This document shows positions 1 to 10,200 of a stretch of 64,000 nt of DNA, one piece after another. Position numbers and translations under genes: made by a program. Numbering within the stretch: position 1 is the stretch's first letter; every line of letters starts with the position of its first letter. Origin of the DNA: Gammaproteobacteria bacterium 45_16_T64 (GTDB lineage Bacteria; Pseudomonadota; Gammaproteobacteria; Pseudomonadales; Ketobacteraceae); contig MABD01000018.1 in assembly GCA_002162955.1 (NCBI GenBank), positions 62,001 to 126,000 on the forward strand, in the 5' to 3' direction. The notes under the pieces were generated by a model. The model was not told the origin of the DNA, searched no databases, and saw nothing but the letters and a program-made list of their open reading frames with translations.

Positions 1-2
1 TT

Positions 3-1109
3 GCCTTAGAGGTCTGCAATGCGGTACTTGATGTGTGGCAACCCAACGCATCTCAACGAGCAATAATCAATTTGCCTGCCACTGTGGAATGTACATCGCC
101 AAATGTATATGCGGACCAGGTGGAATACATTCATGAGAAGATTAATTTTCGAGAATTTATTGATATTAGCGTCCATACCCATAACGATCGAGGCTGCGCG
201 GTTGCCGCGGCCGAACTTGCAGTGATGGCCGGTGCCGACAGAGTTGAGGGGACGTTGCTAGGTAACGGCGAACGCACCGGTAATATGGATATCGTCACCA
301 TGGCGATGAACCTATATACACAAGGCGTCGACCCGGAGTTAACTCTGGAGAATATGGACGAGATCATCCGCACAGTAAAAGAGTGCACGCAATTACCGGT
401 ACACCCACGCCACCCGTGGGCTGGAGAGCTTGTATTTACTGCATTTTCTGGCAGCCACCAAGATGCCATTAACAAGTGCTTGCAGCAGCGTACAGACGAT
501 ACCCCGTGGGACGTCGCGTACTTGCCCATTGACCCCCTAGACCTTGGCCGAAGTTACCAAGAGATTATTCGAGTCAACAGTCAATCTGGGAAAGGGGGGG
601 CGGCCTTTGTATTACAAAATGAATATGGGCTACATATGCCTCGCTGGATGCAACTAGCCTTCAGCCCCATTGTACAAAAAGCTACCGAGAATCATCAAGG
701 CGCATTAGATAGCCAAACTATCTATGACCTTTTCTTCGACAGCTTTACTCCCATTGCGCCGTGGCAACTAGAACATTACGGTTGGGGTGACCAAGACGGG
801 TTGAACGCCACCATTCTTGCAGAAGGTACAGCACACACTTTACAAGGCAAAAGCGATGGCCCACTGCATGCGTTTGTATCACAGATGAGCGCGATAACCG
901 GTGACTCTATTGAGATCCAAGATTATGAGGAACACGCCATTCGCAAAGATAACCCCCAAGCAGGCAGCGATGCTCATGCGGCAACCTACGTAAGCCTAAA
1001 AGTGAACGGGCAAAACGCATTCGGCGCGGCAACGGCAACAGACACCTTAGGCGCAGCATTACATGCCTGTGTGGCAGCCATCAATATGGCTGCTAGGAAC
1101 AACCTTTAA
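3..1109 (+). CDS. leuA: 2-isopropylmalate synthase, 3' part (LeuA, partial)
   Basis: The gene is cut by the left window edge; the open frame runs in from base 3. LeuA condenses acetyl-CoA with 2-ketoisovalerate in the first committed step of leucine synthesis. The visible part starts inside the TIM barrel (ALEVCNAVLD). It carries the metal-binding HTHNDRG segment, the GNGERTGN loop and the C-terminal regulatory domain ending in an Ala-rich stretch typical of leucine-feedback LeuA. Phrases such as INLPATVE and SPNVYADQ match the long (yeast/Pseudomonas/Mycobacterium-type) LeuA rather than the E. coli type. A GTG at 33 is an internal codon, not a start. Family assignment is very secure; the N-terminal third is not in the window. 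Confidence 0.95.
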   Translation, partial: ALEVCNAVLDVWQPNASQRAIINLPATVECTSPNVYADQVEYIHEKINFREFIDISVHTHNDRGCAVAAAELAVMAGADRVEGTLLGNGERTGNMDIVTMAMNLYTQGVDPELTLENMDEIIRTVKECTQLPVHPRHPWAGELVFTAFSGSHQDAINKCLQQRTDDTPWDVAYLPIDPLDLGRSYQEIIRVNSQSGKGGAAFVLQNEYGLHMPRWMQLAFSPIVQKATENHQGALDSQTIYDLFFDSFTPIAPWQLEHYGWGDQDGLNATILAEGTAHTLQGKSDGPLHAFVSQMSAITGDSIEIQDYEEHAIRKDNPQAGSDAHAATYVSLKVNGQNAFGAATATDTLGAALHACVAAINMAARNNL

Positions 1110-1179
1110 CCCCTAAATTCCATACCTAAGTGTTAGCATAGGCCTATCATTCCCATAGATCTCCTTCTTGGATAGGCTT

Positions 1180-1500
1180 ATGCACCCCAACAACCTACTT
1201 TCTGACCTCCCTCTTAACCTCACCGCAGAAGTATTCGAAACCTTAGCCAAGGGCACGAACATCCACATCGAGCGGATTGTATCCCTGGGCCATTCAACGA
1301 CTCCTGGCGAGTGGTATGATCAAGCAGATAACGAGTGGGTAATTTTGCTCCAGGGTGCAGCCCGCATTGGCTTTGATGATGGCTCAACAGCTGCGTTACA
1401 ACCGGGTGACTATCTCAATATCCCTGCCCACCAAAAGCACCGAGTTGAATGGACTGAAGCAGAAAACCCAACGATATGGCTTGCGATACACTATCATTAA
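1180..1500 (+). CDS. small cupin-domain protein
   Basis: This is a roughly 106-residue single cupin barrel. The first cupin motif is around GEWYDQADNEWVILLQG, and the second is around LQPGDYLNIPAHQKHRVEW. The histidines and glutamate expected for metal binding are partly present (PAHQKHRV). An in-frame TTG at 1168 would add four residues, but an AGG lies just before the ATG at 1180 and no better ribosome site precedes the TTG, so I prefer the ATG. Such stand-alone cupins bind metals or small ligands; the substrate cannot be told from sequence. It follows leuA in the same direction after about 70 bases but has no evident link to leucine synthesis. Confidence 0.8.
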   Translation: MHPNNLLSDLPLNLTAEVFETLAKGTNIHIERIVSLGHSTTPGEWYDQADNEWVILLQGAARIGFDDGSTAALQPGDYLNIPAHQKHRVEWTEAENPTIWLAIHYH

Positions 1501-1729
1501 GCCGCTGTTTTATAGAACTTTTGTTACTTTGATAGTGATTATGGTTAACAAACAGCCAAACATACCAATAAACAGGCTACTATGAGTTATCAATAGGGTT
1601 TAACCTTGGATAATTGTCTTACAAATCATTACATTTGAAGACAGCAATTCATGGACGAAAACTCGTATTAGTGGAACACTAGCGACCCTGTACAATCCGC
1701 AATATTAGGTAAGCGCTGCGCGCTGGAGC

Positions 1730-2950
1730 ATGATGAGCAATTTTGACAATATTCGTCCCTATAGAGATCACGAAATACGTGATGTCATCGACAAGCTATT
1801 AAGCGAGCCGAATCTTGTACACACCATGCTTCATTACAAATTCCCCTCTCTTTGGGGCTGGACTGAAAAGCCAATTTCTCTATTTGTACGGTGGTTGATC
1901 CAGCGTGAACTAAAAGATGTTGATACCGTCAAGGATTTCCAATTATTAATTGCGAAATATCTCGAGGCAAACATTAAGAAGACAACTTCTGGCTTTAGCC
2001 ATAGCGGGTTGGATAAACTAGATCCCAATCAAAAGTATACCTTTATCAGCAATCATCGCGATATTGCCATGGACCCAGCGTTCGTTAATATTGCATTACA
2101 CCGCTCAAACCTAGATACCGTTGAAATTGCTATTGGCGATAACTTATTAGCCAATCCATTAGTATCTGATCTTATGCGATTAAATAAAAGCTTTACGGTT
2201 CAGCGCTCGGTTGAGGGTATTAAGAATAAATTCAAGGCATTCTCACATTTGTCGTCTTACATCAATCACTGCTTGGAAGAACAATCATCAATTTGGATTG
2301 CACAGCGAGAAGGTAGGGCAAAAGATGGACTAGACAAGACTGACCCTGCAATCATCAAGATGCTATCCATTCACGGTAAGCGACAACGCTGGAGCTTTTC
2401 CGAAACCATCAACAAGCTCAACATTGTTCCCGTATCTATTTCTTATGAGTTTGACCCTTGCGATCTATACAAGGCAGAAGAGTTAAGCAGTACAGAAACC
2501 ACTGGGCAATATGAAAAAGCTGAGGGAGAAGACGTCCGCAGTATTATCGATGGTATATCGAAACCCAAAGGCAAAGTTCACGTCAGCTTTGGTACCCCTA
2601 TCAAAGGTGAGTTTGAAAGTGCAGAGGTCGTCTCTGAATTAATCGACCAGCAGGTACTAAGTAATTATAAGTTACACGTATCCAATATGGTTGCGTTCGA
2701 ACAGCTGGACATCAAAGCAATGCTCAAAAGCAGTTTGCAGAATGACAATTTAAAGCAGGTCCAAGAAAAAGCCCAGCAAGCATTACAAAAATGGCGTTCG
2801 AAAAATTCAATGGAGTTTAGCGAGCAAGCCGCCGAGTTTACTCAGCGCCTTCAGCAATATCCACAACGCTTACACTCACACATTCTTGCCATGTACGCCA
2901 ATCCTCTTATTGAAAAATACCGCCTGCAAATGGACCTTGCCCATCGCTAA
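1730..2950 (+). CDS. PlsC-like glycerolipid acyltransferase
   Basis: This is a 406-residue member of the acylglycerophosphate acyltransferase superfamily. The catalytic block is FISNHRDIAMDPAF near residues 105-118. The histidine (H109) is followed by aspartates at 111 and 115, so spacing differs from the usual H-x4-D. The substrate-binding block is represented by QREGRAKDG. These enzymes transfer acyl chains to lysophosphatidate or related lysolipids at the inner membrane. There are no clear transmembrane helices, and a long C-terminal helical extension follows the catalytic domain. Two ATGs (1730, 1733) follow a GGAG; 1733 has the better spacing. It overlaps the following DUF2889 frame. Confidence 0.8.
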   Translation: MMSNFDNIRPYRDHEIRDVIDKLLSEPNLVHTMLHYKFPSLWGWTEKPISLFVRWLIQRELKDVDTVKDFQLLIAKYLEANIKKTTSGFSHSGLDKLDPNQKYTFISNHRDIAMDPAFVNIALHRSNLDTVEIAIGDNLLANPLVSDLMRLNKSFTVQRSVEGIKNKFKAFSHLSSYINHCLEEQSSIWIAQREGRAKDGLDKTDPAIIKMLSIHGKRQRWSFSETINKLNIVPVSISYEFDPCDLYKAEELSSTETTGQYEKAEGEDVRSIIDGISKPKGKVHVSFGTPIKGEFESAEVVSELIDQQVLSNYKLHVSNMVAFEQLDIKAMLKSSLQNDNLKQVQEKAQQALQKWRSKNSMEFSEQAAEFTQRLQQYPQRLHSHILAMYANPLIEKYRLQMDLAHR

Positions 2951-3587
2951 ACAACTCGATGGCGCACCAAGCGTACTGCCACTGGATAATGACAGTGGCT
3001 TTGACCGGTCAATAAAAATTTCCAGCACTCGCATTGATACGGAATTCATTCAAGTTCGAGGGGAGTTGCTGGACACCCGTCAAGATTTTGAAAATGAGGA
3101 AGAATCCATCCTCGTCCATAATATCGTTGCCAAGATTACGTTTAGGGCTAGCGACAATATAATTACCGCTGCTGAATTCGGATTACCTCGCATGGCCTTT
3201 GAAGGCGTCTGCGAACACCTACCTGTATCCGCTGAAGAATTGATCGGGCTGAATGTATTTAAGGGGTTGAGCTTTAAACTACGCGCTCTGTACTCTGGGC
3301 CACGGTCCTGCTTTCATCTCTCATCATTGCTACAAGCGATGATCCCATCATTTGCTCAATGTCGCTCTTGGAATAATGAATTTAGAGATATGGATCAATT
3401 GTTACCTGCCAACGGCGTCCCCTTAGCAATGGATGCCCTACAGAAAGCCTCAAACAACAGCTGCCATGCATGGGCTAAAAACACCGGGGCAATCACCAAA
3501 GATTTTTCTGCTGATAACTACGGTCCGATGTTAGAACGTATGGCGCCGCGCTTGTTAGGTCGCTGGAAACAAGACGAAGAAAGTTAA
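2886..3587 (+). CDS. DUF2889 domain protein
   Basis: This frame matches the DUF2889 pattern. It has the VRGELLDTRQDF strand, a histidine-containing segment (VHNIVAKITF), a mid-domain cysteine and LIGLNVFKGLSFKLR. The late motif SCFHLSSLLQAM corresponds to the family's conserved Cys-Thr-His-Leu region. The function of DUF2889 is not established. The start is uncertain: ATG 2886 lies 65 bases inside the acyltransferase gene without a ribosome-binding site, and TTG 2937 overlaps by only 14 bases. Either way the two genes overlap and are probably translationally coupled. The recognisable domain starts about 30 residues in, so a later start is plausible. Confidence 0.75.
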   Translation: MPCTPILLLKNTACKWTLPIAKQLDGAPSVLPLDNDSGFDRSIKISSTRIDTEFIQVRGELLDTRQDFENEEESILVHNIVAKITFRASDNIITAAEFGLPRMAFEGVCEHLPVSAEELIGLNVFKGLSFKLRALYSGPRSCFHLSSLLQAMIPSFAQCRSWNNEFRDMDQLLPANGVPLAMDALQKASNNSCHAWAKNTGAITKDFSADNYGPMLERMAPRLLGRWKQDEES

Positions 3588-3613
3588 CATAGCCCCCTCT
3601 TTTCTATCTCACT

Positions 3614-4120
3614 TTAAAAAATACACTCTTGTCCGTATTGGGTACTATAACGCTTGTACCCTGAGTCCTTCATTTTATAGCCATCTCGCTTACCCGCCAA
3701 ATAGGCGCATCGTTTTTTCTTTGATGCCTTAGCGGAAGTACTTGCTGATGAAGAGCTCGAGCGATAGGCCTTAGATGAAGTTGTTGATCTCAATTGGCTA
3801 GCCGCACTTTGATTCCTTTCCATTGCCTCTTGCCCACCAGAGATAACAGTTAGCTCGTCTAAACTCTCGTCAATACGCTCCGCATTACCCTGTTCTTGCT
3901 CACCATAATGAACAACACCCTGATCATCGGTCCATTTGTATACTTTCTGTTTTTCTTTGACAGGAGGAGCTTTCGCTTTAGCAACAACCTCTTCAGTAGC
4001 GATCTCTGCAGGCAAGCATTCACTACTCTCCACCATGACCGCGCAGTACAAACTCACCCTTTGTGGGTACAGTACAAAAGATAGAATAGCGACCAATATA
4101 CCTAAGATAAATGTTTTCAC
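3614..4120 (-). CDS. DUF4124 domain protein, membrane-anchored
   Basis: This 168-residue protein has an N-terminal hydrophobic segment (about residues 4-26) that acts as an anchor or signal sequence. A DUF4124 motif follows in the middle (VYKWTDDQGVVHYGEQ, about 80-96), and a Ser/Ala/Lys-rich tail ends in two cysteines. DUF4124 is a short periplasmic domain of unknown role, common in gammaproteobacterial envelope proteins. The gene lies downstream of, and in the same direction as, the giant LRR gene, but the gap contains inverted repeats, so separate transcription is likely. Confidence 0.8.
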   Translation of the reverse strand: MKTFILGILVAILSFVLYPQRVSLYCAVMVESSECLPAEIATEEVVAKAKAPPVKEKQKVYKWTDDQGVVHYGEQEQGNAERIDESLDELTVISGGQEAMERNQSAASQLRSTTSSKAYRSSSSSASTSAKASKKKRCAYLAGKRDGYKMKDSGYKRYSTQYGQECIF

Positions 4121-4154
4121 TTAATAATGTCTCTGATATTCAAATTTTCGTGGA

Positions 4155-4198
4155 AAGGCAATCATATCCCAGATAGGAGTTGCCTTCTATCTGGGATA
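4155..4198. repeat. two overlapping inverted repeats after the LRR gene
   Basis: An 11-bp perfect inverted repeat pairs 4165-4175 with 4188-4198. A second, 7-bp one pairs 4155-4161 with 4180-4186. The arms interleave, so the two stems compete. Connecting loops of 3, 4 and 1 bases look too short for both stems to form together as a pseudoknot. The larger hairpin begins 7 bases after the stop codon of the giant LRR gene and could act as its 3' end. Neither strand has a U-tract after it. Confidence 0.5.
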
Positions 4199-4204
4199 GT
4201 TCAG

Positions 4205-7200
4205 CTAGAATACGCAGTGTTCTGGGGCAATCACGCGAATCCCTGGTCGTATTACCGCAGCAACGTCAGCGCACTCCAACTGCGGGTTCCCAGTCAAATC
4301 CAAGTAATTGAGGTCTGAGAAGTCCCACACATCGTACAGCGACAGAATCCCCGTATCAGACAAGTTAAGCTGACTTAAGAAGCCCTCCTCCAGAACATTC
4401 ATACCAAATTCAGAAGGATGCTCCGCCGGAATACTAGCCACATTGACGGAAGTAAGGTTTCGATTTGTATCTACGATCAACGAAATATCTTCAGGACTAA
4501 GGCTACCATTCCCAGAGATATCAAGGTTAACTAAACCAATGTCATGAAGGGATTGAGCATCATCTAGATTGGTATTTGAAATATCCAAATCGCGCACGCC
4601 TTGTAACCAGAGAGGACCCAGCAAGGTGTTTTGAGCAATATTAAGAGTCGTTAGAAAATTCAAGTTATAGGTAAAATCCTGCACTCCGGTATTTGAAATA
4701 TCCAACGATCTAATTCCGCTATATAACGAAGAGAAATCAAAACCCTGTAAGTCGATACCCGCTACTCCCAGTGAAGTTAACCCTTCATTGTTCGATAGAA
4801 CATTTTGAAGTAGAAGCTGAGTGCCACCAGGATTGTTACCAAAATCAAGCCTTTCTAGCCCCTCAATTCCCAGCAGCATTGAGAACTCACCAATATTATT
4901 CCCGTAAACATCGAGATCAACAAGCCACGGCAAGTCATTCAGCCCATCCATCGAATCAATTTGATTGTTACGCAAATGCAATGACCGTAAACCATCCATC
5001 CCATTTAACCACTCAAAAGACGCGATACTATTACCGTTCAAGTGAAGCGTTCGTAGAGCCGACCTATTCAGTTGATTCATATCCAGCCAATGATTTAAAT
5101 TATCAGCAAGAGCGCTCCCACTTAGATTGTTAAGGCCTAGAAACTCTATTGTTTCAAGATTCACATTAAAGGTCGAAATATCGATGTTATCATTATCCGA
5201 TATATCGAGTTCACGAAGTATCGCGCTAGACGAAACAAACCCATTATCCAGATTTGTATTCGCTAGATACAAGCGCTCAAGCATTATCCCATCAAGCCAA
5301 CTTATTGGCTCCGCAAACACGGTATTTGACAAATTCAACTCCTTTAAATATCGAAACGCCGCTGACTCAACCTTATAAAGATTTGTGCCACTAAGGTCTA
5401 ATTCCCTTAAGTTCTGCGCCGGGTTTGGGCCACTCCAATAATGATCAAAATGGTACTCATCTTCAAAACGGACCCCCGCTGCGCGAAACGATATCAAACT
5501 AGGAGAAAGAGTGAAGTGATGAGGAACAACAATCCTCGGGTTGTTCGATATATCCAGTTTTCGTAAAGAAGAAAATCCACTCCCATCCAGTATGTAATTT
5601 CCTTGAATGAGATTATTAGATACATCCAGCTCTTTGAGTACGGGTTTTCCCCATGTATTCACGTCAATCAATCTATTTTCCGATAATTTGAGTACACGAA
5701 GATTCTGATATCCATTCAAATCGATATCTGTAATCCCAGAAAATGACATATCCAAATACGTTAGCAGTGATGCATCCAACCACTCTAGCACACCTATATT
5801 CCCAACAATTGCGGCGACTCCCAGCTCACGGATACTCGCTAACGACGCCAGGTTTGGTATTAACGACAAGTTCCCATCAAGAGGGTTATAACCAACATCC
5901 AATCGCTCGAAGTTGACTCCTTCATATTGAGATAAGAAGTCTACTTCTCTGATATTGTTGTGACTAATATCTACGGAACGCAAGGATTCTGACAACATCC
6001 ACGATGGCACATCAAACAATTCATTCCCAGAAATTTCAATCGTCTCTAATTTTCGGTATTTATCTTCATTTAAAGTATTCCAATTACTTAGTCCGCTACG
6101 AGATAATTTAAGCTCTTTAATATCGCTCCACACCACAAAATCTAGAATAGAAAACAGATCAACATTTTCCAAATTTATATCATTTAACCCCACTCTCTCC
6201 AGCCTAGGGTTAAGCGCCAGATAGCTTTCAATATATTGCCATGGCAGCTGAACATTCCCAGAAAAATCCAAGAATACAAGGTTTGACTGCTGTGGATATG
6301 ATGAATGATAAGAGTTACGCAAAAAATTATTCGACACATCCAAATATTCGAGAGAACGCAAGTCATCAATGAATTCGATATCGAACAATCCCATATCGCT
6401 AATATCAAGATATTTAATTTGCGAATGCTCTGAGAGGAAGTTTGATAGCTCATCGACCCAAGATGAATCATCACGTTTTAAACCACCAATACCCAACCCT
6501 TCTAGGTTATTCATCGACCGAATACTACTAACCACGGTATCTATATGTAACTGCGTTCGGCTTACATTAAGATACTTCAGTTGCCCATTAGGTAACGGCA
6601 TATTGGAAATTGCAGTGTCACTTACATCAATATATCGTAGAGTAGGCCCTGATAATGTCACGTAAAACAACCCGTTATCTGAGAGATCAAGGGTCTCCAA
6701 ATTAGGATACAAGCGGCTATCAAATTCAGTTACCCCCGTATCCGACAAATTGATATCTTTCAGGTTAGCAAGAGGAACATCGAATTCGAAATAGGACGAA
6801 TGTTCATTAATCAACCGGACTCCCGAAAGGTTCAGGGCTTCCAACTGACTCAACTGAGCAAGAATATTTAACAATCCATCAGAATCCAAAATTGACAATC
6901 TGGAAATATCCAACTTCGTCAAGTTATGGTAATCCATCAAAAAGCTCACATCATCTATCTGGGTTCCGCCTATTGATAGCTCTCGAATATGGGATGAAAA
7001 CATGGAAAATGCGGACACAGGATTGTCTCCTAGATTTACATCCCGCAAGCTCATGGGTAACCCACTCACATCTGAAATTCGATTTCGAGAAACATCCAGC
7101 ACTTGCAATGAGTCTCCTAATAAACCTGACGGTATCGCGGGCCAATCATTCCCTGCTATTTTAAGACTTATTAGCCCCTTAAATATTTCGGTATAATCAA

Positions 7201-10200
7201 AAATCGAGTCATCTATCCCCGTATCGCTAACATCCAAGGTCTCTAGGTCTATCGGCCACGAACCCAATATCCCCACAAGATCCACATTTCGTAAATCCAG
7301 CCCAGCTAAATTCAGTGTCGAAAGACTGAGTTTATCTGACAAAAGAGTAGCGAAATTCAATTCCGTTTGAAGATAAGCATTGGATAGATCTATAAGTTCA
7401 ATGGAGGTAGGGAGCGACTGAATATCTGATATCACCGCATTTCGAGCAACGAATTCTCGCAGCGATTTATATTGATTCAGGTCACTACTTGAATCAATAT
7501 AAAAACCACTCACATCAAGACTAATGATGTTTTCCACTCGTTCACCCAACTCCCATGAAAGGTCGGAAAAGAGTAAAATTTCGCCGTCGGAATCCCTAGC
7601 ACCTGCAATTTTTAGGGTATGGAGATGAGGTGAATTACGTATCACGTCATTAATATAGAATTTGCTCACCGCAGAGTGGTTAACTTCAAGTATCTTCAAA
7701 TTATAGAAAAAAGAGTTCCCTCCAAGCGACTCAAGGTCATCTATCTCATTTAGATACAAAGCTTCAAGATTATCAAAATGTAGATATATCCCCTCCAGAG
7801 GATTACCACTTAGATCTAGGCTTCGAATGGACTGTATTCCAGGCAGGTAAAAATCATTAATATTGGTATTACTCAAATTTAATTCTGTGAGTGCTAGCAC
7901 ATCCCACCCAGACAGATCATAAGATCCAATATTGATTCCTGATACATTGAGTGCAGTTAAATATTCGAGCTGCCCAATTTCATTTATTAACGAACTTGGA
8001 TCATCGACCTGTAAATTTTCAACATTAAGCCTTTGCAACTCAGGAAATCGAATCAACTCAGGTAAGTTTGTCGAAATAGTATTACCAACATTCAACTCCC
8101 TTAAACCATGAAATGTATCAATAAACGCAAAATCATCGATAGGGTTACCGTTAACATTAATCGCCTTAACATGCTGCAGCGAAGACAACAATGTCAGGTC
8201 AAATAGATGATTATCTGACAGATTAATGTACTCCAGCGCGAAGTTAGCCCCAACGTCTTCAAATACAGTTTCCGCAAATTCTATTGCCAACCCCGAAAGA
8301 TTAAGCGAACGTAGAGCATAATTATTTCGAACGACCTCCCCAATCTCAAATATTTCCAATGATCTTACACTGGATAAATCAAGGACCTCTAAATATTGAA
8401 GCCCTCCAAGCCCTAACACCTCTACACTGGAATTTCCCGCTAGATGCAGAGACGAAATAAAGGGAGGGAGCGACAACTGCCTTAAACCTACATTCGATAC
8501 GTCAAGCACACTAATGCTATCCTGAACATCCAAATACAATGAGTCTGAAATAATATCGACGTTCGATAACCTGAGATCTCGTAGATTAACAAAACGCCTA
8601 AGATCACTAGCAGAGTCCACCTTTCCTTCGTCGAAATGTAGCTCTGTAACACGTTCTGGATAACGAACATTATTCAATAGCAGCGAAATATCACCAGCAT
8701 ACCCGTACTCATCGACACCCGATATCGCTAACGCCTCAAGCTTTGTCATATCATACAATTTATGTGCAACGTTATAGAAATCTACTTTCGCACCAGACAC
8801 ATCCAACCGTCGAAGGCTGTATAAACTCCAGCTATTACTGGTTAACAGAGTATTGCTGATATCCAATTCCTGTAACTGCAAATCTAACGCACCATCAATA
8901 CTCGAATCGCTTAGCAGAACATTGTCGCTTAGGTCTAACACACGTAACTTGGGAAAGCCTCGAACACTAATATTTTCAAGGTCGGCATTCGATAATCGCA
9001 ACACCTCTACCGTTTGCTGGTACTCAGACCAATGCAGCCATACAACCTGATTTCCGCTGAGGTTAAGTTCACGTAGCTTTTGATTAGATTCAAACAATTG
9101 AGTTAGCTCAAATGGCTCCAGGTCATTATCTGCCATTGACAAAACTTCCAGCGTACTATTACATCCATAATTAGCGAAGGGAGACGAATCGCTTAAGCCA
9201 ACATTGTCCATGTTTAACGTCTTAAGCTCAGCAAACTGGCAATAATCTAGATTTTCACCAACATTATTATTGGCAACATTAAGCAACGTTAGATTCGGCA
9301 AAAATGGGGTAATCATGTCCATATTACCCAGCCCAGTGTTTGCCACGCTCAGCTCTGCCAAGTTTGTTAGTTGAGAAAAATCTGGAAAATGCACATTGCT
9401 ATTATCGTTTAGAGAAAGCACTTCAAGTGATGGGTGCTGAACAAGCATCGAGAAATCGCTTATTAAAGTACTATCAACTTTTAGTGTTCGCAGCTGAAAA
9501 GAACCCGGTGATTCGTCTGGATTATTTGAGAAGAAGAGACCCAGTGCACTTAGCGACTGCAACGGTAAATGAGAGACGTTAAGATCCAGTAAATTCTCAT
9601 TTTGGTTTAGCAATGCAGTCAATTGTTCAACAGGAATATAAGGGTTATTCGATACGTTAAGACTGACGAGACCACCTAGATGGTTAACACCCTCCAAATC
9701 GCTGAAAAAATTATCGTTTATATCCAGGATTTCTAACTCAATAGGCAATAGGGAACCCACGAGATTGGTAATCGCGTTACTGCCAAGATATAGCTCTTTT
9801 AGGGATTGCAGTGATGATAAAAATTCTGTACTTCTTAGTCCCGTGTTTTCAAGGTTTAAACTCTCTAAGGTCTCTGGGAGAAAATCTAAAGATATACCAG
9901 TCATGGGGATGCCTTGTAGATTCAAGTGCATCAATGAATAGCTGTTACTAATAATTGATGCTATATCTTCAGGCCTATCCAGCGGGTTATTAGATAGATC
10001 CAAATTTAACAGATTTGGGAGATATTCAATCCCCAACAATGACTCAATATTATTGTTGCCCAAATACAGCTGCTCAAGACGCATGTTCGACAATGGTCCA
10101 GCCCAGCCAGAAAAACCTGACACTTGGTTGTCAGACAGATCAAGAACTTGCAAATTATTGAACTGTTCAAGGCCTTCCACAACGCCAAAAGCATCAATTC

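Noticed and set aside
131-529. 132-codon reverse frame within leuA
   Set aside because: It is antisense to well-conserved leuA codons, with low-complexity content and no homology or ribosome site.
4155-4198. true H-type pseudoknot
   Set aside because: Loops of 3, 4 and 1 bases are too short to span 11- and 7-bp stems, so alternative folds are more likely.
4771-9582. several 60-120-codon forward frames across the LRR gene
   Set aside because: They arise from the repeat-rich antisense strand; none has a ribosome site or recognisable domain.
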